From NCBI GenBank assembly GCA_022711355.1, contig JAKLFE010000014.1:1-64000 (forward strand): 64,000 bases of DNA, given 5' to 3'. The stretch is from Spirochaetota bacterium (lineage in GTDB: Bacteria > Spirochaetota > Spirochaetia > Treponematales > Rectinemataceae). The translations under genes were made by a program, and so were the position numbers. The stretch's first letter is position 1; every line of letters starts with the position of its first letter. The notes beneath the pieces were generated by a model. It had not been told where the DNA came from. It ran no database searches and was given only the letters and a program-made list of their open reading frames with translations. This document shows, piece by piece, positions 39,837-49,527 of the stretch.

Positions 39837-41078
39837 ATGCTCGAGCTGGAAGAGAAGGACCCGGCCAACCAATCCACGACCCCCGGCCGGATCTTCAAGA
39901 TCATCAGGGACTCGGGCCCCCTGTACGCGAACGACATCGTGCGCCGCTCGGGGCTCGCCAAGTCCACGGTCTCGGCCTACGTGGACAAGCTCCTCTCGGT
40001 GGGGCTCCTCCGCGAGGACATACCCGAGGGGGGCAAGCGCCGCAAGCTCAAGGTCGCCGAGTCGGCCGGCTACGTGGTCGGGATAGCCCTCGGGCAGAGC
40101 CACCTCGATGTCGCGCTGTGCGACCTCGAGGCCGAGACCATCGACTCGCGCTGCTGCCCCGTAAGCCTCCTGCGCGAGTCGCCCGAGGAGGTCCTGGGCA
40201 AGGCGGTAGCCTTCGCCCGCGAGCTCGAGGAGAGCGCGGGCCTCGGGCCCCAGGCCCTCTTCGGCGTGGGCATCGGCCTGCCGAGCCCCGTGGACTACGC
40301 CAACGGGGTCCCCGTGAACCCGCCCGTCATGCCCGGCTGGGACCGCTACCCCGTGGCCTCCTTCCTAGCCCAGGAGTTCACCTGCCCCGTCTTCGTGGAC
40401 AACGACGTGAACGTGATGGCCCTCGCCGAGCGGGACAAGGGGGCGGCCACGGGCATCGTGGGCCGACGGGGCAGCTTCATCCTCGTCAAGGCCGGCACCG
40501 GCATCGGCGCGGGGCTCGTCATCGACGGGGAGATCTACCGCGGGGCCAAGGGCGCGGCCGGCGACATCGGCCACATCGGCATCGACGGGGACGAGACCCT
40601 CTGCCCCTGCGGGAACCGGGGCTGCCTCGAGGCGGTGGCCGGCGGCCGGGCCCTCCTGGCGCGGGCCGAGGCGGCGGCGGGCTCGGGCCGGAGCCCCTTC
40701 CTCGCCGCGGAGCTCGCCGCGGGATCGCCCATCGCGCCGGCCCTCGTGGCCAAGGGCGCGGCCTCGGGGGACGAGGAGTGCATCCGCCTCGTCATCTCCT
40801 CGGGCGCCTCGATCGGCGACATCCTCGCCAAGCTCGTGAACTTCTTCAACCCCTCCCTCATCGTCGTCTCGGGAGGCCTCACGGGCCTGGGCGAGCGCTT
40901 CATCGCCTCGATCCGCGAGTCGATCTACCGCCGCTCCACGCCCCTGGCCGCGGCCGACCTCGTGGTCAAGAAGTCGGCCCTCCCCGGGGGGGGCGGCACG
41001 ACGGGCGCCGCGATCCTCGTCCTCGACGAGGTCTTCTCGCACCGCAACGTCGGCCGCCTCATGCGGGGCCTCGCCTAG
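39837..41078 (+). CDS. ROK-family transcriptional repressor
   Basis: A 413-residue protein starting at ATG 39837. Residues ~15-65 are a winged HTH (GRIFKIIRDSGPLYANDIVR, then RSGLAKSTVSAYVDKLLSVG). The rest is the ROK sugar-binding fold: FVDNDVNVMALAERDKG, ILVKAGTGIGAGLVIDGEIY, and the zinc site CPCGNRGCLEAVAGG. ROK repressors such as NagC and XylR release DNA on binding a sugar or sugar phosphate. It is divergent from the sugar operon and is its likely regulator. Its stop codon shares bases with that of the opposing giant gene. Confidence 0.93.
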   Translation: MLELEEKDPANQSTTPGRIFKIIRDSGPLYANDIVRRSGLAKSTVSAYVDKLLSVGLLREDIPEGGKRRKLKVAESAGYVVGIALGQSHLDVALCDLEAETIDSRCCPVSLLRESPEEVLGKAVAFARELEESAGLGPQALFGVGIGLPSPVDYANGVPVNPPVMPGWDRYPVASFLAQEFTCPVFVDNDVNVMALAERDKGAATGIVGRRGSFILVKAGTGIGAGLVIDGEIYRGAKGAAGDIGHIGIDGDETLCPCGNRGCLEAVAGGRALLARAEAAAGSGRSPFLAAELAAGSPIAPALVAKGAASGDEECIRLVISSGASIGDILAKLVNFFNPSLIVVSGGLTGLGERFIASIRESIYRRSTPLAAADLVVKKSALPGGGGTTGAAILVLDEVFSHRNVGRLMRGLA

Positions 41079-44000
41079 AAGATCCCCAGCCTCGTCCCCA
41101 GGGAGAGCCGGGGCACGAAGCCCCCCTCGACGTCCGAGGACACGACCCAGACCTGGAACTCCGTATAGAACGAGAGGGACTTGAAGGCCTTCCAGTCCCC
41201 CTTCGTCAGCTTGGGGAACTCGATCTGGGCGAAGACCGCGCTCACGATGAGGCCTCCCCCGCTCTGCGACTCGCTGAAGTAGGAGAAGTCCGCGCCGAGG
41301 CCCAGGGAGGCGGAGAGGAAGTCCCAGTCCGGCCCGAAGAGGGCCCCGAAGGGCAAGAGGCCTATGTTGGCGATGAGCCTGGCGGCGTAGACCGAGCCGA
41401 AGAAGCGCTGCTGGTTGCCCTCCCCGTCCTCCTCGGGGGCGCTGCCGAGGCTGCCCTGGAGCTTGACGTTGTCGTCGAAGAAGGTGAGCCCGAGCCCCGC
41501 GGCCCAGCTCGTCGCCCCGAGGAAGCGCGCGTCGGCGTAGAGGCCCTGGATGAAGGAGGGCAGGGCGTAGCTCTTCTTATCGCCCTTGCGCAGGGAGACC
41601 GTCACCTCGTCGAGGCCGTTCTCGTCCGAGGCCGTGCCCGAGACCGAGAGCAGGCCGTTGTAGCGGCCGTTCTCGAAGGGCGCCGCCACCGCGAGCTCGG
41701 GCCTGGTCTTGTCGAGGAAGAGGAGGGTCTTGGCCGTGGCCTCCGAGCCGTCCCCGAAGCGGGCCCGGGCGATGAGGTAGAGCCCGCCCTCGGGGTAGTC
41801 CTGGGTCTCGAGCCTGAGCTTCCACGCCGCGCCGCCCGAGGCGGGGACGAAGCTCCGGCCGTTGTCGAAGCTGAGCTCGACGGCGACCGGCTCCCGCTCC
41901 TTCGCCGCCTTCTTGAAGGCGGCGGCCGCGGCCTTGTCCGCGGGGTCGGGGGGATCGGCGGCTATCCCCGCCCGGCCCTCGAGGTAGGGCCGGTAGGGCA
42001 GGTAGGCGCCGGCCGGGAAGGTGTCGATGGTGATCCAGGGCCCGAGCCGCTTCCACGAGGCCCGCAGCGGCCGGCTCTCGATCCGCCTGCCCTCGGCGTC
42101 CGCGGCCGAGGCGACGAGGGAGAGCTCGCCCTCGGGCAGGGCCTCGGGGGGGACGGCGATGGCGAAGTAGCCGAGCTCGTCGGGCTTGGCCGAGCCGAGG
42201 GCCGCCCCGCCCGAGGCGAGGGAGATCTCCCCGGCGAAGGCCGGGCCGCCGGCCCCGGCGGGGCCGGCTATCGCGGCCTTGCCGTAGACGACGAGGCGGC
42301 CTCCCAGGGAGCTGCCCTCGAGGGGGTAGAGCAGCTCGATGCGGTCGGGGCTCCTGCCCCCGGCCAGGACGATGTCGCGGGAGGCGAGGGACTCGTTATC
42401 GGCCCGGTCGCGGGCGACGATGCGCAGCGTGTAGGGCCCCGGCTCGAGTGAGGAGAGGTCGATCCTCCGCCTGACGATGCCCTCGACCCCGAGCTCCTGG
42501 ACGAGGAGGGGGGGGGAGCCTCGGCCGACGGGGGCTATCTCGATCCGCGAGGAGGCCAGGGCCATGTTGTCCGAGACCCGCCCCGAGACCAACAGGTCGC
42601 GGTAGCGGACCTCCCCGTCGAGGGGGAGGTCGATGAAGGCGGAGGGCGGGCTGTTGTCGACGTAGACGAGCGAGGCGTAGAAGCCCTCGGTCCCGTACTT
42701 GTCGATCGGCTTGACGGCGACCGGATGGAGGCCGTCGGCGAGGGCGCGGGTGTCCAGGCGGTAGCGCCAGGACTCCGCGCCGACGGGCTGGTTGTAGCTG
42801 GCCCGGCTGTCGAGGGAGATGGAGACCGACTCCACCCCGTTCGCGTCGGAGGCCGTGCCGACGAGCTCGACGACGCCCCGGGAGGGCTTGGCGATGGGCG
42901 GCTCCGTCATGCGGGCGACGGGCTCCTCCTTCGAGACGCGGAAGCGCCGGGCGACGAGGTCGCCCTGGACCCCGTAGATGTCCTCGGCCTTGGCCTCGAC
43001 GAGGTGCTCGTTGTCCGAGGTCTCGGCCAGGAGGATGGGCACGGAGAAGCTGGTGCCCTCCATGGGGAGCTTCCTCCACTCGCCGCCGTCGATGCGGTAG
43101 TAGGCCGCGGCGAGGCCGTCGTCGTCGTAGGCGACGCCGGAGATCGCGAAGTCGCCGCGCTGCACCTCCAGCTCGATCGGGGCGTGGATCTCGGCGACGG
43201 GCTTGTCCTTCTCCCGGTCCACGACGAGGTCGGGGGCGAGGATCGCCCGGTTGCCCGCCTTGTCCGCGAAGACGAAGCCCGAGCCCTCGGCCAGGGGCAG
43301 CTGGAGGCGGGCGAAGTCGAGTGTCTTGGCCGCGAGGGCGAGGCCCCGGACCTCGGCCGCGGCCGGGTCGGCTTCGGCCTTCGGATCGGCCGCCGCGAGG
43401 AAGCTCGCCGAGGCGAGCCTCCCACCGTCCTTAGCCTCGAGGACGACCGTCATCGTGCCGTTCACCGCCTCGCCGGGGGCCGGGAGGATCTGGGCCAGCT
43501 CGGGCGGGAGGCTGTCCTTGTTGACGAAGCGCAGGGCGCGGCTCGCGCGGCCGGCCCCGTCGCGGGCCGTGAACTCCAGGCGCACCGAGCCCTCGGGGGC
43601 CGAGGAGAGGTCGATCTCCCGGTCGAAGAGCGCGGGGCCGCGCCGCGCCGCGCCGGCCTCGAGGAGGGAGAGGGGGGCGCCCCCGTTCACGGAGAGCTCG
43701 AGGGCCGCGATGCCCTGGGGATCGGAGGCCGAGCCCGCGACCCGGACGCGGCCGGAGCGCCACTCGTGGTCGGCGGGCGCCGAGATCTCGAGGAGGGGGG
43801 GGGCCGCGTCGACCCTGGCCGAGAAGGGCCCCCAGGCGAAGAGGTCCCCGTCGACCGTGCGCGCGACCAGCTCGACCCCCTCGGCCAGGCCCTCGGCCGC
43901 GGCCTCGAGCTTGACGAGGGGGCCCTCGAAGCCCGCCTTGAGCTGGGCTGCCGCGGGCTTGAGGGAGAGCTCGGCGATCGGGCGGCCGTTGAAGCGGCCC

Positions 44001-47000
44001 TCGATGGCCTCGCCCGGCGCGAGGAGGAAGCTCCCGGCCTTCGCGCCGCCCGCGCCGCCCGCGCCGCCCGCCTCGATCCGCGAGTCGACGAAGCGCAGCT
44101 CCTCGGCGTCGTCGGCGGGGAGGCTCGAGGGCAGGATCTTGTGGATCTCGAAGCGGGCCTCGGAGGCGAGGCCGGCCAGGTCGAGGGCCTTGAGGCCGAG
44201 GACGTGGCTCGAGTAGCCGAGGCCGGGAGGCAGGGCGAGGCTGAAGCCCGTCTCCGCGCCCGGGGCCCCGGCCTTGGCGAGGGTCGCCTTTGCCGGCGGG
44301 CCTCCGTCGATGGAGAGCTCCACGGAGGCCAGGCCGTTGGGGGCCGAGACCGAGCCGTAGAGGGAGGAGCCGGGGCCGAGGGCGAAGGCCGCGCCGGGCG
44401 ACCAGGGCGATCGGGACTTGGGATCGCCTAACTCGAGCTTTCCGAAGGCGGGCGGGGCCGCGACGACGAGGAGCTCGCGGGCGAGCTCGGAGCGCCGGCC
44501 CTCGCGGTCCGTCGCCGAGACGAGGAGCCGGCGCTTGCCCGGCTCGAGGGCGGGCAGGGCGAGGGCGAAGGCCCCGCCGGGGAAGGATCCGAGCTCCCTG
44601 CCGTCCACCGAGACGGAGATCGCGGGCGGGCCGTCGTCGTCGGAGGCCGAGCCGGAGATCGTCTGGCCCGCGCGGCAGGGGGCGGGGAGCTCGGCCAGGC
44701 TCGCGGCGGGGAGGTCCTTGGCCTGGTCGTAGGCGAGCTTGCGGGCCGCCGAGGCCGCGTTGCCGGCCTCGTCCCTCGCCTGGAGCTGGATGGCGAGGGG
44801 GGCGCCCTTCGGGGCCGAGGCCGGGTCGAGGAGGCGGACGAAGAAGCGCCCGCCGGCCCCCACGTCGAGGGCCTCCTTGGAGGCCCCCTGCGCGAGCTCG
44901 GCCGAGGCCAGGCCGACCGGGTCCTCGATCCTGGCCAGGAGGGGGAAGGGGCCGGGCATGGCCGCGGCCTCCGCCCCCGGATAGACGATGGAGAGGGACG
45001 GGGGCGAGAGGTCGACCAGGGCGTAGATCGGGCAGAGGAAGGCCGCGCCGGCGAAGTCCTCGAGCTTGAGGAGCCAGCGCGCCTCGCCCTCCTTGAGGGC
45101 GGCGGCGGGTACGGGCAGGGAGAAGGCAAGGGTAGCCTTGGCCGACTTCTCATCCTTCACGAGGGCCAGGCCCTGGTAGCTGGAACCGCCGTCGAAGCTG
45201 GCCGAGACCGACTTGAGGGGGGAGCCGCCCTCGGCGGGGGCGCTCGCCTGGCCCTTGAGGGAGAGGGGGCCGGAGACGAGGAGCCTCGTCGCGAGGCGCT
45301 CGGGCGGGACCTTGCCCTCCGAGAAGCCCAGGGCCGCGAAGGCGGCCTCGCCGAGGGCGGGGAGGGCCAGGGAGAGCTGCCGCCCCCCCGAGGCCCCGGC
45401 GAGCTCCACCCTGCCCTCGCCCGCCGCGGCCTCCGCGCTGATCGAGGAGGAGCGGGGCGTCCGCGCGGGGGCCGCGACGATCCGGAGTTCGGGGCGGGCC
45501 GTGGCGGCGTTGCCCGCGAGGTCGGTGACGCGATAGGCGGCTCCGGGATGGGCCGCGAGGTCGGCGCGATGGACGAAGAAGCCGGGGCGCCACTCGATGG
45601 GCGCGAAGGAGCGACCGTCCTCGGCGTACTCGACAGAGGCGATGCCCGAGGCCTCCTCGACGAGGCCGAGGATGTCCTCGGGCCCCCAGGCCTCGGCCCC
45701 GCCCTCGAGGCCGGGGAAGCGGATCCGGGGCGGCTCGGCGTCGGCGCCGAGGCCGCGGTAGGCGCGCGCGGCGTTGCCGGCCGCGTCTCGGGCCTCGACC
45801 TCGATCGAGAAGGGGCCCGGGGGGAGCTCGGCCGCGGCGAGCTTGAAGGAGAAGGCGCCGTCGGCCTTGGGGCGCAGGGGAACGCTCGCCCCGCCGGGAA
45901 GGACGCGATAGGCGACCGAGGCGAGGCCGCCCGGGTCCGAGGCCGATCCGCTCACCTCGATCTCGCCGCGGAACCACGAGCCCTCGGCGGGGCCGGCGAG
46001 GGCGACGCTCGGCCCGGCCGCGTCGGTCGCGAAGACGAAGGGCCCGGCGGAGAACTCGTGGCCGCGCTTGGTCCGCGCGACCAGGCGGGTCGGGGCGGAG
46101 AGCCCCTCGCGCCTGGGCGCGAGCCGCAGCGCCATGCCCTCGAAGGAGGCCTCGACGAGGCCCTCGTCGGGGACCAGGGAGAGGGAGGCGAGCTCCTCGC
46201 GGTAGAAGGCGCCCAGAATGTCGCCGCCCGAGCCGAAGTCGACGCGCGCGGGCTCCCGGCCGGGGGCGGCCCCCGGCTCGACCGCCGGCATGCGGGGATC
46301 GACGAAGCGGAAGCCGCTCTCCTCGCGGACGGCGCCGTAGTTCGTCGCGTAGACGAGGCTGCGGCCCTCGAGGTAGTTGCCCGCCCCGTCCTTGGCCCGC
46401 AGGGCCAGGCTCGAGAAGCCGTAGGGGAAGGAGGCGTCGACCGGGACGCGGAAGGGATAGCTCCCCCCCTCGGCCTTGGCCGGGAGGGCCTTCGCGGGGC
46501 CGTCGCCGACGGCGTACTCGAGCGACACGAGGACGTTAGCCGACGCTATGGAGCCTTCCACGGACTCGCCCCCGTCCAGGGCGAGCTCGACGCCCGGGAC
46601 GAAGGGCCGGGAGCCCTTGGGCCCCGAGACCGAGGTGAAGCTGACGGCCCCGGGCCCGCGGTCGTAGGAGAAGGCCGCGCTCACCTTGTCGCCCGCGGCG
46701 CCGTGCAGGTCGACCGGGACCAGGGACAGGACGTGGCGGCCCGAGGCGGTGGCCTCAGGGAGGAAGAAGCCGAAGGTCTCGGAGCAGGGTATCTCGGTCG
46801 GCGGGCCGCCGTCGAGGGACCAGCGCAGGGCCGCGGCCCCGTCGTCGTCCTCGATCGAGCCCCAGACCGGCTCCCCCGCGCGGAGGCCGCCCTCGGCGAG
46901 GGGGGCGGCCAGGCGCAGCCGCGGGAGGTCGGCCCGGCGGTCGATGCGCGGGGCGAGGGCGAGCCGCGTGAGGTTCCCGATCCGGTCCTCGGCCGTCAGG

Positions 47001-48088
47001 ACGAGCTCGGCCTTGTCGCCCTTGACCGCCCCCGCGTCGAGCTCCACGGCGAAGTAGGGATCCCCCTTGGTCAGGGGGATCTCCGCGGGCGGCGAGCCCG
47101 CCAGGGAATAGGTTAGGCGCTTTATGCCGACGGCGTCGCGCGCCGCGCCGGCCACGGAGAAGCGGCCGTTCACCGCCTGGCCCGCCGCGGGCCGGGCCAG
47201 CTCGATGAGGGGCTTGGTGTTGTCGACGAAGACGAGGAAGGCCGCCTTGGCCTCCGAGCCTACTCCGTCGACGCTCCGGAACCAGAGCACGAAGGGCCCG
47301 TCCGGGAGCTCGCGGGTATCCAGCTCGTAGGAGAAGGAGGCGCGGGCCGGGTCCTTGGAGGCGCGGAGCTCGACCTCCTCGTAGGACTGGCCGCCGTCGA
47401 GGGAGGCCTCGAGGGAGGCCGGGCCGTTCAGGTCGAAGACGCTCCCCTCGATCGCGAGCTGGCCGGCGGCCAGGGAGCCCGCGGGGGGCGAGGAGACCTC
47501 GACGAGGGGCTTGGCCCGGTCGAGGTCGAAGGCGACGCGGACCGAGGGGCCGACGAGGCCGTTCGCGTCCACGCCGCGGGCCTCGAGGCTCCGGCGGCCG
47601 TCGGGGACGGCCTCGGTCCGGAGGTAGAGGGACCAGAACTCCGTGCCCTCGGCCGCGAGGAACTCGCCCCCGTCGAGGCTGACCTCGACCCTGGCCACGG
47701 CGTCGTCGTCCTGGCAGGTGCCGACGATGTTGAGGTCGCCGCCGACGCGCAGGAGGGGCGTCGGGTTGACGATGGTCGCGAGGGGGAGGTCGGAGGCCGG
47801 GTCGACGTAGAGGTTGAAGGGCGGGTACTCGGTGAGGTTGCCCGCCTTGTCCCGGCCCTGCACGACGAGGTTGTACTTGCCGGGGGGATAGGCCGAGAGG
47901 TCGATGGAGGCCTTCCAGTTCTCGAGCCCCTCGGCGGCCTGGGGCGCGCCCTTCTTGGAGCCCTTGGCCGGCGAGGCCGCCGGGGCGGCCGCGGGGGAGC
48001 CTCCCTCGGCCTGGGCGGCCAGGGAGGGCGCCGCGAGCGAGAGGATCAGGGCGGCGATGGCGGCGGTCTGTTTTCTGATCATGTTCAT
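41075..48088 (-). CDS. Giant Ig-repeat surface protein (2337 aa) with C-terminal barrel-like domain
   Basis: Starts at ATG 48088 behind AGGAG with a signal peptide (AAIAALILSLAAPSLAAQA) and an Ala/Pro-rich linker. About 19 beta-sandwich (Ig/cadherin-like) repeats follow, each near 90-100 residues. They are marked by GxAxDxxG, SxDGGxxY, RAxDxAGN and a junction DxxxPxxxxxxP. Two ~240-residue segments are duplicated at long range (45900-46605 and 43690-44410). The last ~166 residues (from about 41575) change to alternating aromatic/polar strands (FIQGLYADARFLGATSW, SASLGLGADFSYFSES) and end LGTRLGIF, as in an eight-stranded outer-membrane barrel. Probably an outer-membrane-anchored adhesin or stalk. 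No catalytic motif seen. Confidence 0.8.
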   Translation of the reverse strand: MNMIRKQTAAIAALILSLAAPSLAAQAEGGSPAAAPAASPAKGSKKGAPQAAEGLENWKASIDLSAYPPGKYNLVVQGRDKAGNLTEYPPFNLYVDPASDLPLATIVNPTPLLRVGGDLNIVGTCQDDDAVARVEVSLDGGEFLAAEGTEFWSLYLRTEAVPDGRRSLEARGVDANGLVGPSVRVAFDLDRAKPLVEVSSPPAGSLAAGQLAIEGSVFDLNGPASLEASLDGGQSYEEVELRASKDPARASFSYELDTRELPDGPFVLWFRSVDGVGSEAKAAFLVFVDNTKPLIELARPAAGQAVNGRFSVAGAARDAVGIKRLTYSLAGSPPAEIPLTKGDPYFAVELDAGAVKGDKAELVLTAEDRIGNLTRLALAPRIDRRADLPRLRLAAPLAEGGLRAGEPVWGSIEDDDGAAALRWSLDGGPPTEIPCSETFGFFLPEATASGRHVLSLVPVDLHGAAGDKVSAAFSYDRGPGAVSFTSVSGPKGSRPFVPGVELALDGGESVEGSIASANVLVSLEYAVGDGPAKALPAKAEGGSYPFRVPVDASFPYGFSSLALRAKDGAGNYLEGRSLVYATNYGAVREESGFRFVDPRMPAVEPGAAPGREPARVDFGSGGDILGAFYREELASLSLVPDEGLVEASFEGMALRLAPRREGLSAPTRLVARTKRGHEFSAGPFVFATDAAGPSVALAGPAEGSWFRGEIEVSGSASDPGGLASVAYRVLPGGASVPLRPKADGAFSFKLAAAELPPGPFSIEVEARDAAGNAARAYRGLGADAEPPRIRFPGLEGGAEAWGPEDILGLVEEASGIASVEYAEDGRSFAPIEWRPGFFVHRADLAAHPGAAYRVTDLAGNAATARPELRIVAAPARTPRSSSISAEAAAGEGRVELAGASGGRQLSLALPALGEAAFAALGFSEGKVPPERLATRLLVSGPLSLKGQASAPAEGGSPLKSVSASFDGGSSYQGLALVKDEKSAKATLAFSLPVPAAALKEGEARWLLKLEDFAGAAFLCPIYALVDLSPPSLSIVYPGAEAAAMPGPFPLLARIEDPVGLASAELAQGASKEALDVGAGGRFFVRLLDPASAPKGAPLAIQLQARDEAGNAASAARKLAYDQAKDLPAASLAELPAPCRAGQTISGSASDDDGPPAISVSVDGRELGSFPGGAFALALPALEPGKRRLLVSATDREGRRSELARELLVVAAPPAFGKLELGDPKSRSPWSPGAAFALGPGSSLYGSVSAPNGLASVELSIDGGPPAKATLAKAGAPGAETGFSLALPPGLGYSSHVLGLKALDLAGLASEARFEIHKILPSSLPADDAEELRFVDSRIEAGGAGGAGGAKAGSFLLAPGEAIEGRFNGRPIAELSLKPAAAQLKAGFEGPLVKLEAAAEGLAEGVELVARTVDGDLFAWGPFSARVDAAPPLLEISAPADHEWRSGRVRVAGSASDPQGIAALELSVNGGAPLSLLEAGAARRGPALFDREIDLSSAPEGSVRLEFTARDGAGRASRALRFVNKDSLPPELAQILPAPGEAVNGTMTVVLEAKDGGRLASASFLAAADPKAEADPAAAEVRGLALAAKTLDFARLQLPLAEGSGFVFADKAGNRAILAPDLVVDREKDKPVAEIHAPIELEVQRGDFAISGVAYDDDGLAAAYYRIDGGEWRKLPMEGTSFSVPILLAETSDNEHLVEAKAEDIYGVQGDLVARRFRVSKEEPVARMTEPPIAKPSRGVVELVGTASDANGVESVSISLDSRASYNQPVGAESWRYRLDTRALADGLHPVAVKPIDKYGTEGFYASLVYVDNSPPSAFIDLPLDGEVRYRDLLVSGRVSDNMALASSRIEIAPVGRGSPPLLVQELGVEGIVRRRIDLSSLEPGPYTLRIVARDRADNESLASRDIVLAGGRSPDRIELLYPLEGSSLGGRLVVYGKAAIAGPAGAGGPAFAGEISLASGGAALGSAKPDELGYFAIAVPPEALPEGELSLVASAADAEGRRIESRPLRASWKRLGPWITIDTFPAGAYLPYRPYLEGRAGIAADPPDPADKAAAAAFKKAAKEREPVAVELSFDNGRSFVPASGGAAWKLRLETQDYPEGGLYLIARARFGDGSEATAKTLLFLDKTRPELAVAAPFENGRYNGLLSVSGTASDENGLDEVTVSLRKGDKKSYALPSFIQGLYADARFLGATSWAAGLGLTFFDDNVKLQGSLGSAPEEDGEGNQQRFFGSVYAARLIANIGLLPFGALFGPDWDFLSASLGLGADFSYFSESQSGGGLIVSAVFAQIEFPKLTKGDWKAFKSLSFYTEFQVWVVSSDVEGGFVPRLSLGTRLGIF
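43690..44410 (-). repeat. Long-range internal duplication in the 2337-aa protein, copy B
   Basis: Coding copy with SPGAAFALGPGSSLYGS, ELRFVDSRIEAGG, AELSLKP and ELVARTVDGDLFAWGPF. It aligns in order with copy A 2.2 kb away (45900-46605). Confidence 0.65.
45900..46605 (-). repeat. Long-range internal duplication in the 2337-aa protein, copy A
   Basis: Coding copy with FVPGVELALDGGESVEGS, GFRFVDPRMPAVEPG, ASLSLVPDEG and RLVARTKRGHEFSAGPF, matching copy B in order and spacing. The copies are too diverged to be recent. Confidence 0.65.
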
Positions 48089-48221
48089 CGAGCTCCTCGG
48101 CGGCCCGATCGAGCGGGACCGTCGCTAGACGACTCCGTATGAGTATCGTCCGATGGGAGGGCAAGCATGAAGGCGGGCGCCGCGGCCGGGCCGGAAGCGG
48201 GCCCGGGCAAGGGCCGCTTCG

Positions 48222-48250
48222 TGGACAGCCCGGGGAGAGTCGGGTACAGT
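48222..48250 (+). promoter_or_regulatory. Promoter of the solute-binding-like gene
   Basis: TGGACA (48222-48227), a 17-bp spacer and TACAGT (48245-48250), 18 bp before the ATG, with GAGGAGG between. Confidence 0.65.
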
Positions 48251-48268
48251 AGCCGAGGAGGCTCGGGG

Positions 48269-49480
48269 ATGCCAGTGCAGCGCAGGCTCGTCATAACCCT
48301 CTCCCTCGCCGCTATCGCAGCGGCATCGGCCGTCGTCTTCGCGTTCGCGGCCCTCAGGCCCTTCACCCTCGTCGCCTATCGCCTCGGCGAGGGCGAGCTC
48401 GCCGCCCTGCGCGAAGCCTGCGCCGCCTACTCCTCGACGGGAGGCAAGCCTCCCCGGATCATCTCCGCGCGCCGGGCCTCGAGCCTGGCCTCCCTCCTCC
48501 GGGGGCCCTGGAAGCCCGACCTCCTCGCCTTCGCCCCGGGCGCCGAGTCGGCGGCCCTCGCCGCCCGCTTCGAGCCCCCCCGCGCCTCCCTGGCCGGCCT
48601 CGTGCCGCGGCCCCTCCTCGAGGCCCTCTCCGCGGGCGGCCGGGCCTACGCCCTCCCCCTCGCCCTCGATCCCCTCGAGCTGGCCTTCAACAGGCCGGCC
48701 TTCGCCGCCGCGGCCCTGGAGCCCCCCCGCGACGCGGCCTCCCTCGAGGCCGCCTGCGCGGCCCTCGCCCGGCTCGCCCCCGGCCCCCTCCTCGTCGCCG
48801 GGGCCGACGACCCCACCTTGGTGGCCCTCGTCGGCCAGCTCCTCGCCGAGCGCGGCGGCGGCGAGGCCTACGCGGCCCTCGCCGCCCTCCTCGCGAGGTC
48901 GAAGGACCCGCTGGACGCCCTCGAGGCCGGGCTCCCCGCCCGCGGGGGCGGGACGACGAGCCTCGCCGCCGCCCTCGACGAGCTGGCCTCCTGGGAGCGC
49001 TCCGGCTGGCTCCCCCCCGCCTGGCTGAGCTACGGGCGGGAGACCTCGCTCCGCTACCTCAAGGCCGGCCGCCCCGCCCTCCTCGCCTGCTTCCTCTCCC
49101 AGCGCCGGGCCGTCGACTACGCGACGGTCAGCGACTACGGCTCCTCCCTCCTCGTCCTCGGCGAGGGCTCTCCCTCGCCCCCCCTCTCCGCCCGCATCCT
49201 CGCCGCGGCCGGGCCGGCCAAGCCGCGGCGGGCCGCGGAGGCCGAGCGCCTCCTGGGCTTCCTCCTCTCGGAGCGGGGCCAGGGGATCCTCGCCAGGTCC
49301 ATGGGCGCGGCCCCGGCCTCCTCGGCCGTGCCCGCCCCCGATTCCATAGCCCACGACTCCCGGGCCCGGGCCGGCTCGGCCGGCCTGATCCTCGGCGGCC
49401 TCGCCGCCGACTCGGGGAAGGACCCCGCCCTCCTCGCCTCCCGCTTCCGGGCCTACCTCCTCGAGGCAGGCCGGAAGTAG
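48269..49480 (+). CDS. Membrane-anchored solute-binding-like protein
   Basis: A 403-residue protein. ATG 48269 is chosen because GAGGAGG lies 8 bp upstream and a promoter just before; earlier in-frame starts add only low-complexity residues. One N-terminal hydrophobic helix (LVITLSLAAIAAASAVVFAF) anchors or exports it. The rest resembles family-1 extracellular solute-binding proteins only loosely: FTLVAYRLGEGELAALREAC, LALDPLELAFNRPAFAA, a GRPALLACFLSQRR helix, and AERLLGFLLSERGQGILARS near the end. No permease or ATPase is next to it; it sits alone between two giant surface-protein genes. Function unknown. Confidence 0.6.
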   Translation: MPVQRRLVITLSLAAIAAASAVVFAFAALRPFTLVAYRLGEGELAALREACAAYSSTGGKPPRIISARRASSLASLLRGPWKPDLLAFAPGAESAALAARFEPPRASLAGLVPRPLLEALSAGGRAYALPLALDPLELAFNRPAFAAAALEPPRDAASLEAACAALARLAPGPLLVAGADDPTLVALVGQLLAERGGGEAYAALAALLARSKDPLDALEAGLPARGGGTTSLAAALDELASWERSGWLPPAWLSYGRETSLRYLKAGRPALLACFLSQRRAVDYATVSDYGSSLLVLGEGSPSPPLSARILAAAGPAKPRRAAEAERLLGFLLSERGQGILARSMGAAPASSAVPAPDSIAHDSRARAGSAGLILGGLAADSGKDPALLASRFRAYLLEAGRK

Positions 49481-49493
49481 GGAGGCCCCGAGC

Positions 49494-49515
49494 CCTCGCC
49501 GCCGCCGCGGCGAGG
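49494..49515. terminator. Hairpin between convergent genes
   Basis: CCTCGCCGC and GCGGCGAGG pair perfectly (49494-49502 with 49507-49515) around a 4-nt loop, midway between the solute-binding-like gene and the giant gene. No T-run on either strand. Confidence 0.55.
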
Positions 49516-49527
49516 ACCCGGGAGCCC

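Noticed and set aside
38789-42451. A 1220-codon + strand frame across the dehydrogenase, ROK and giant genes
   Set aside because: It passes through three recognisable genes in other frames and encodes no coherent domain.
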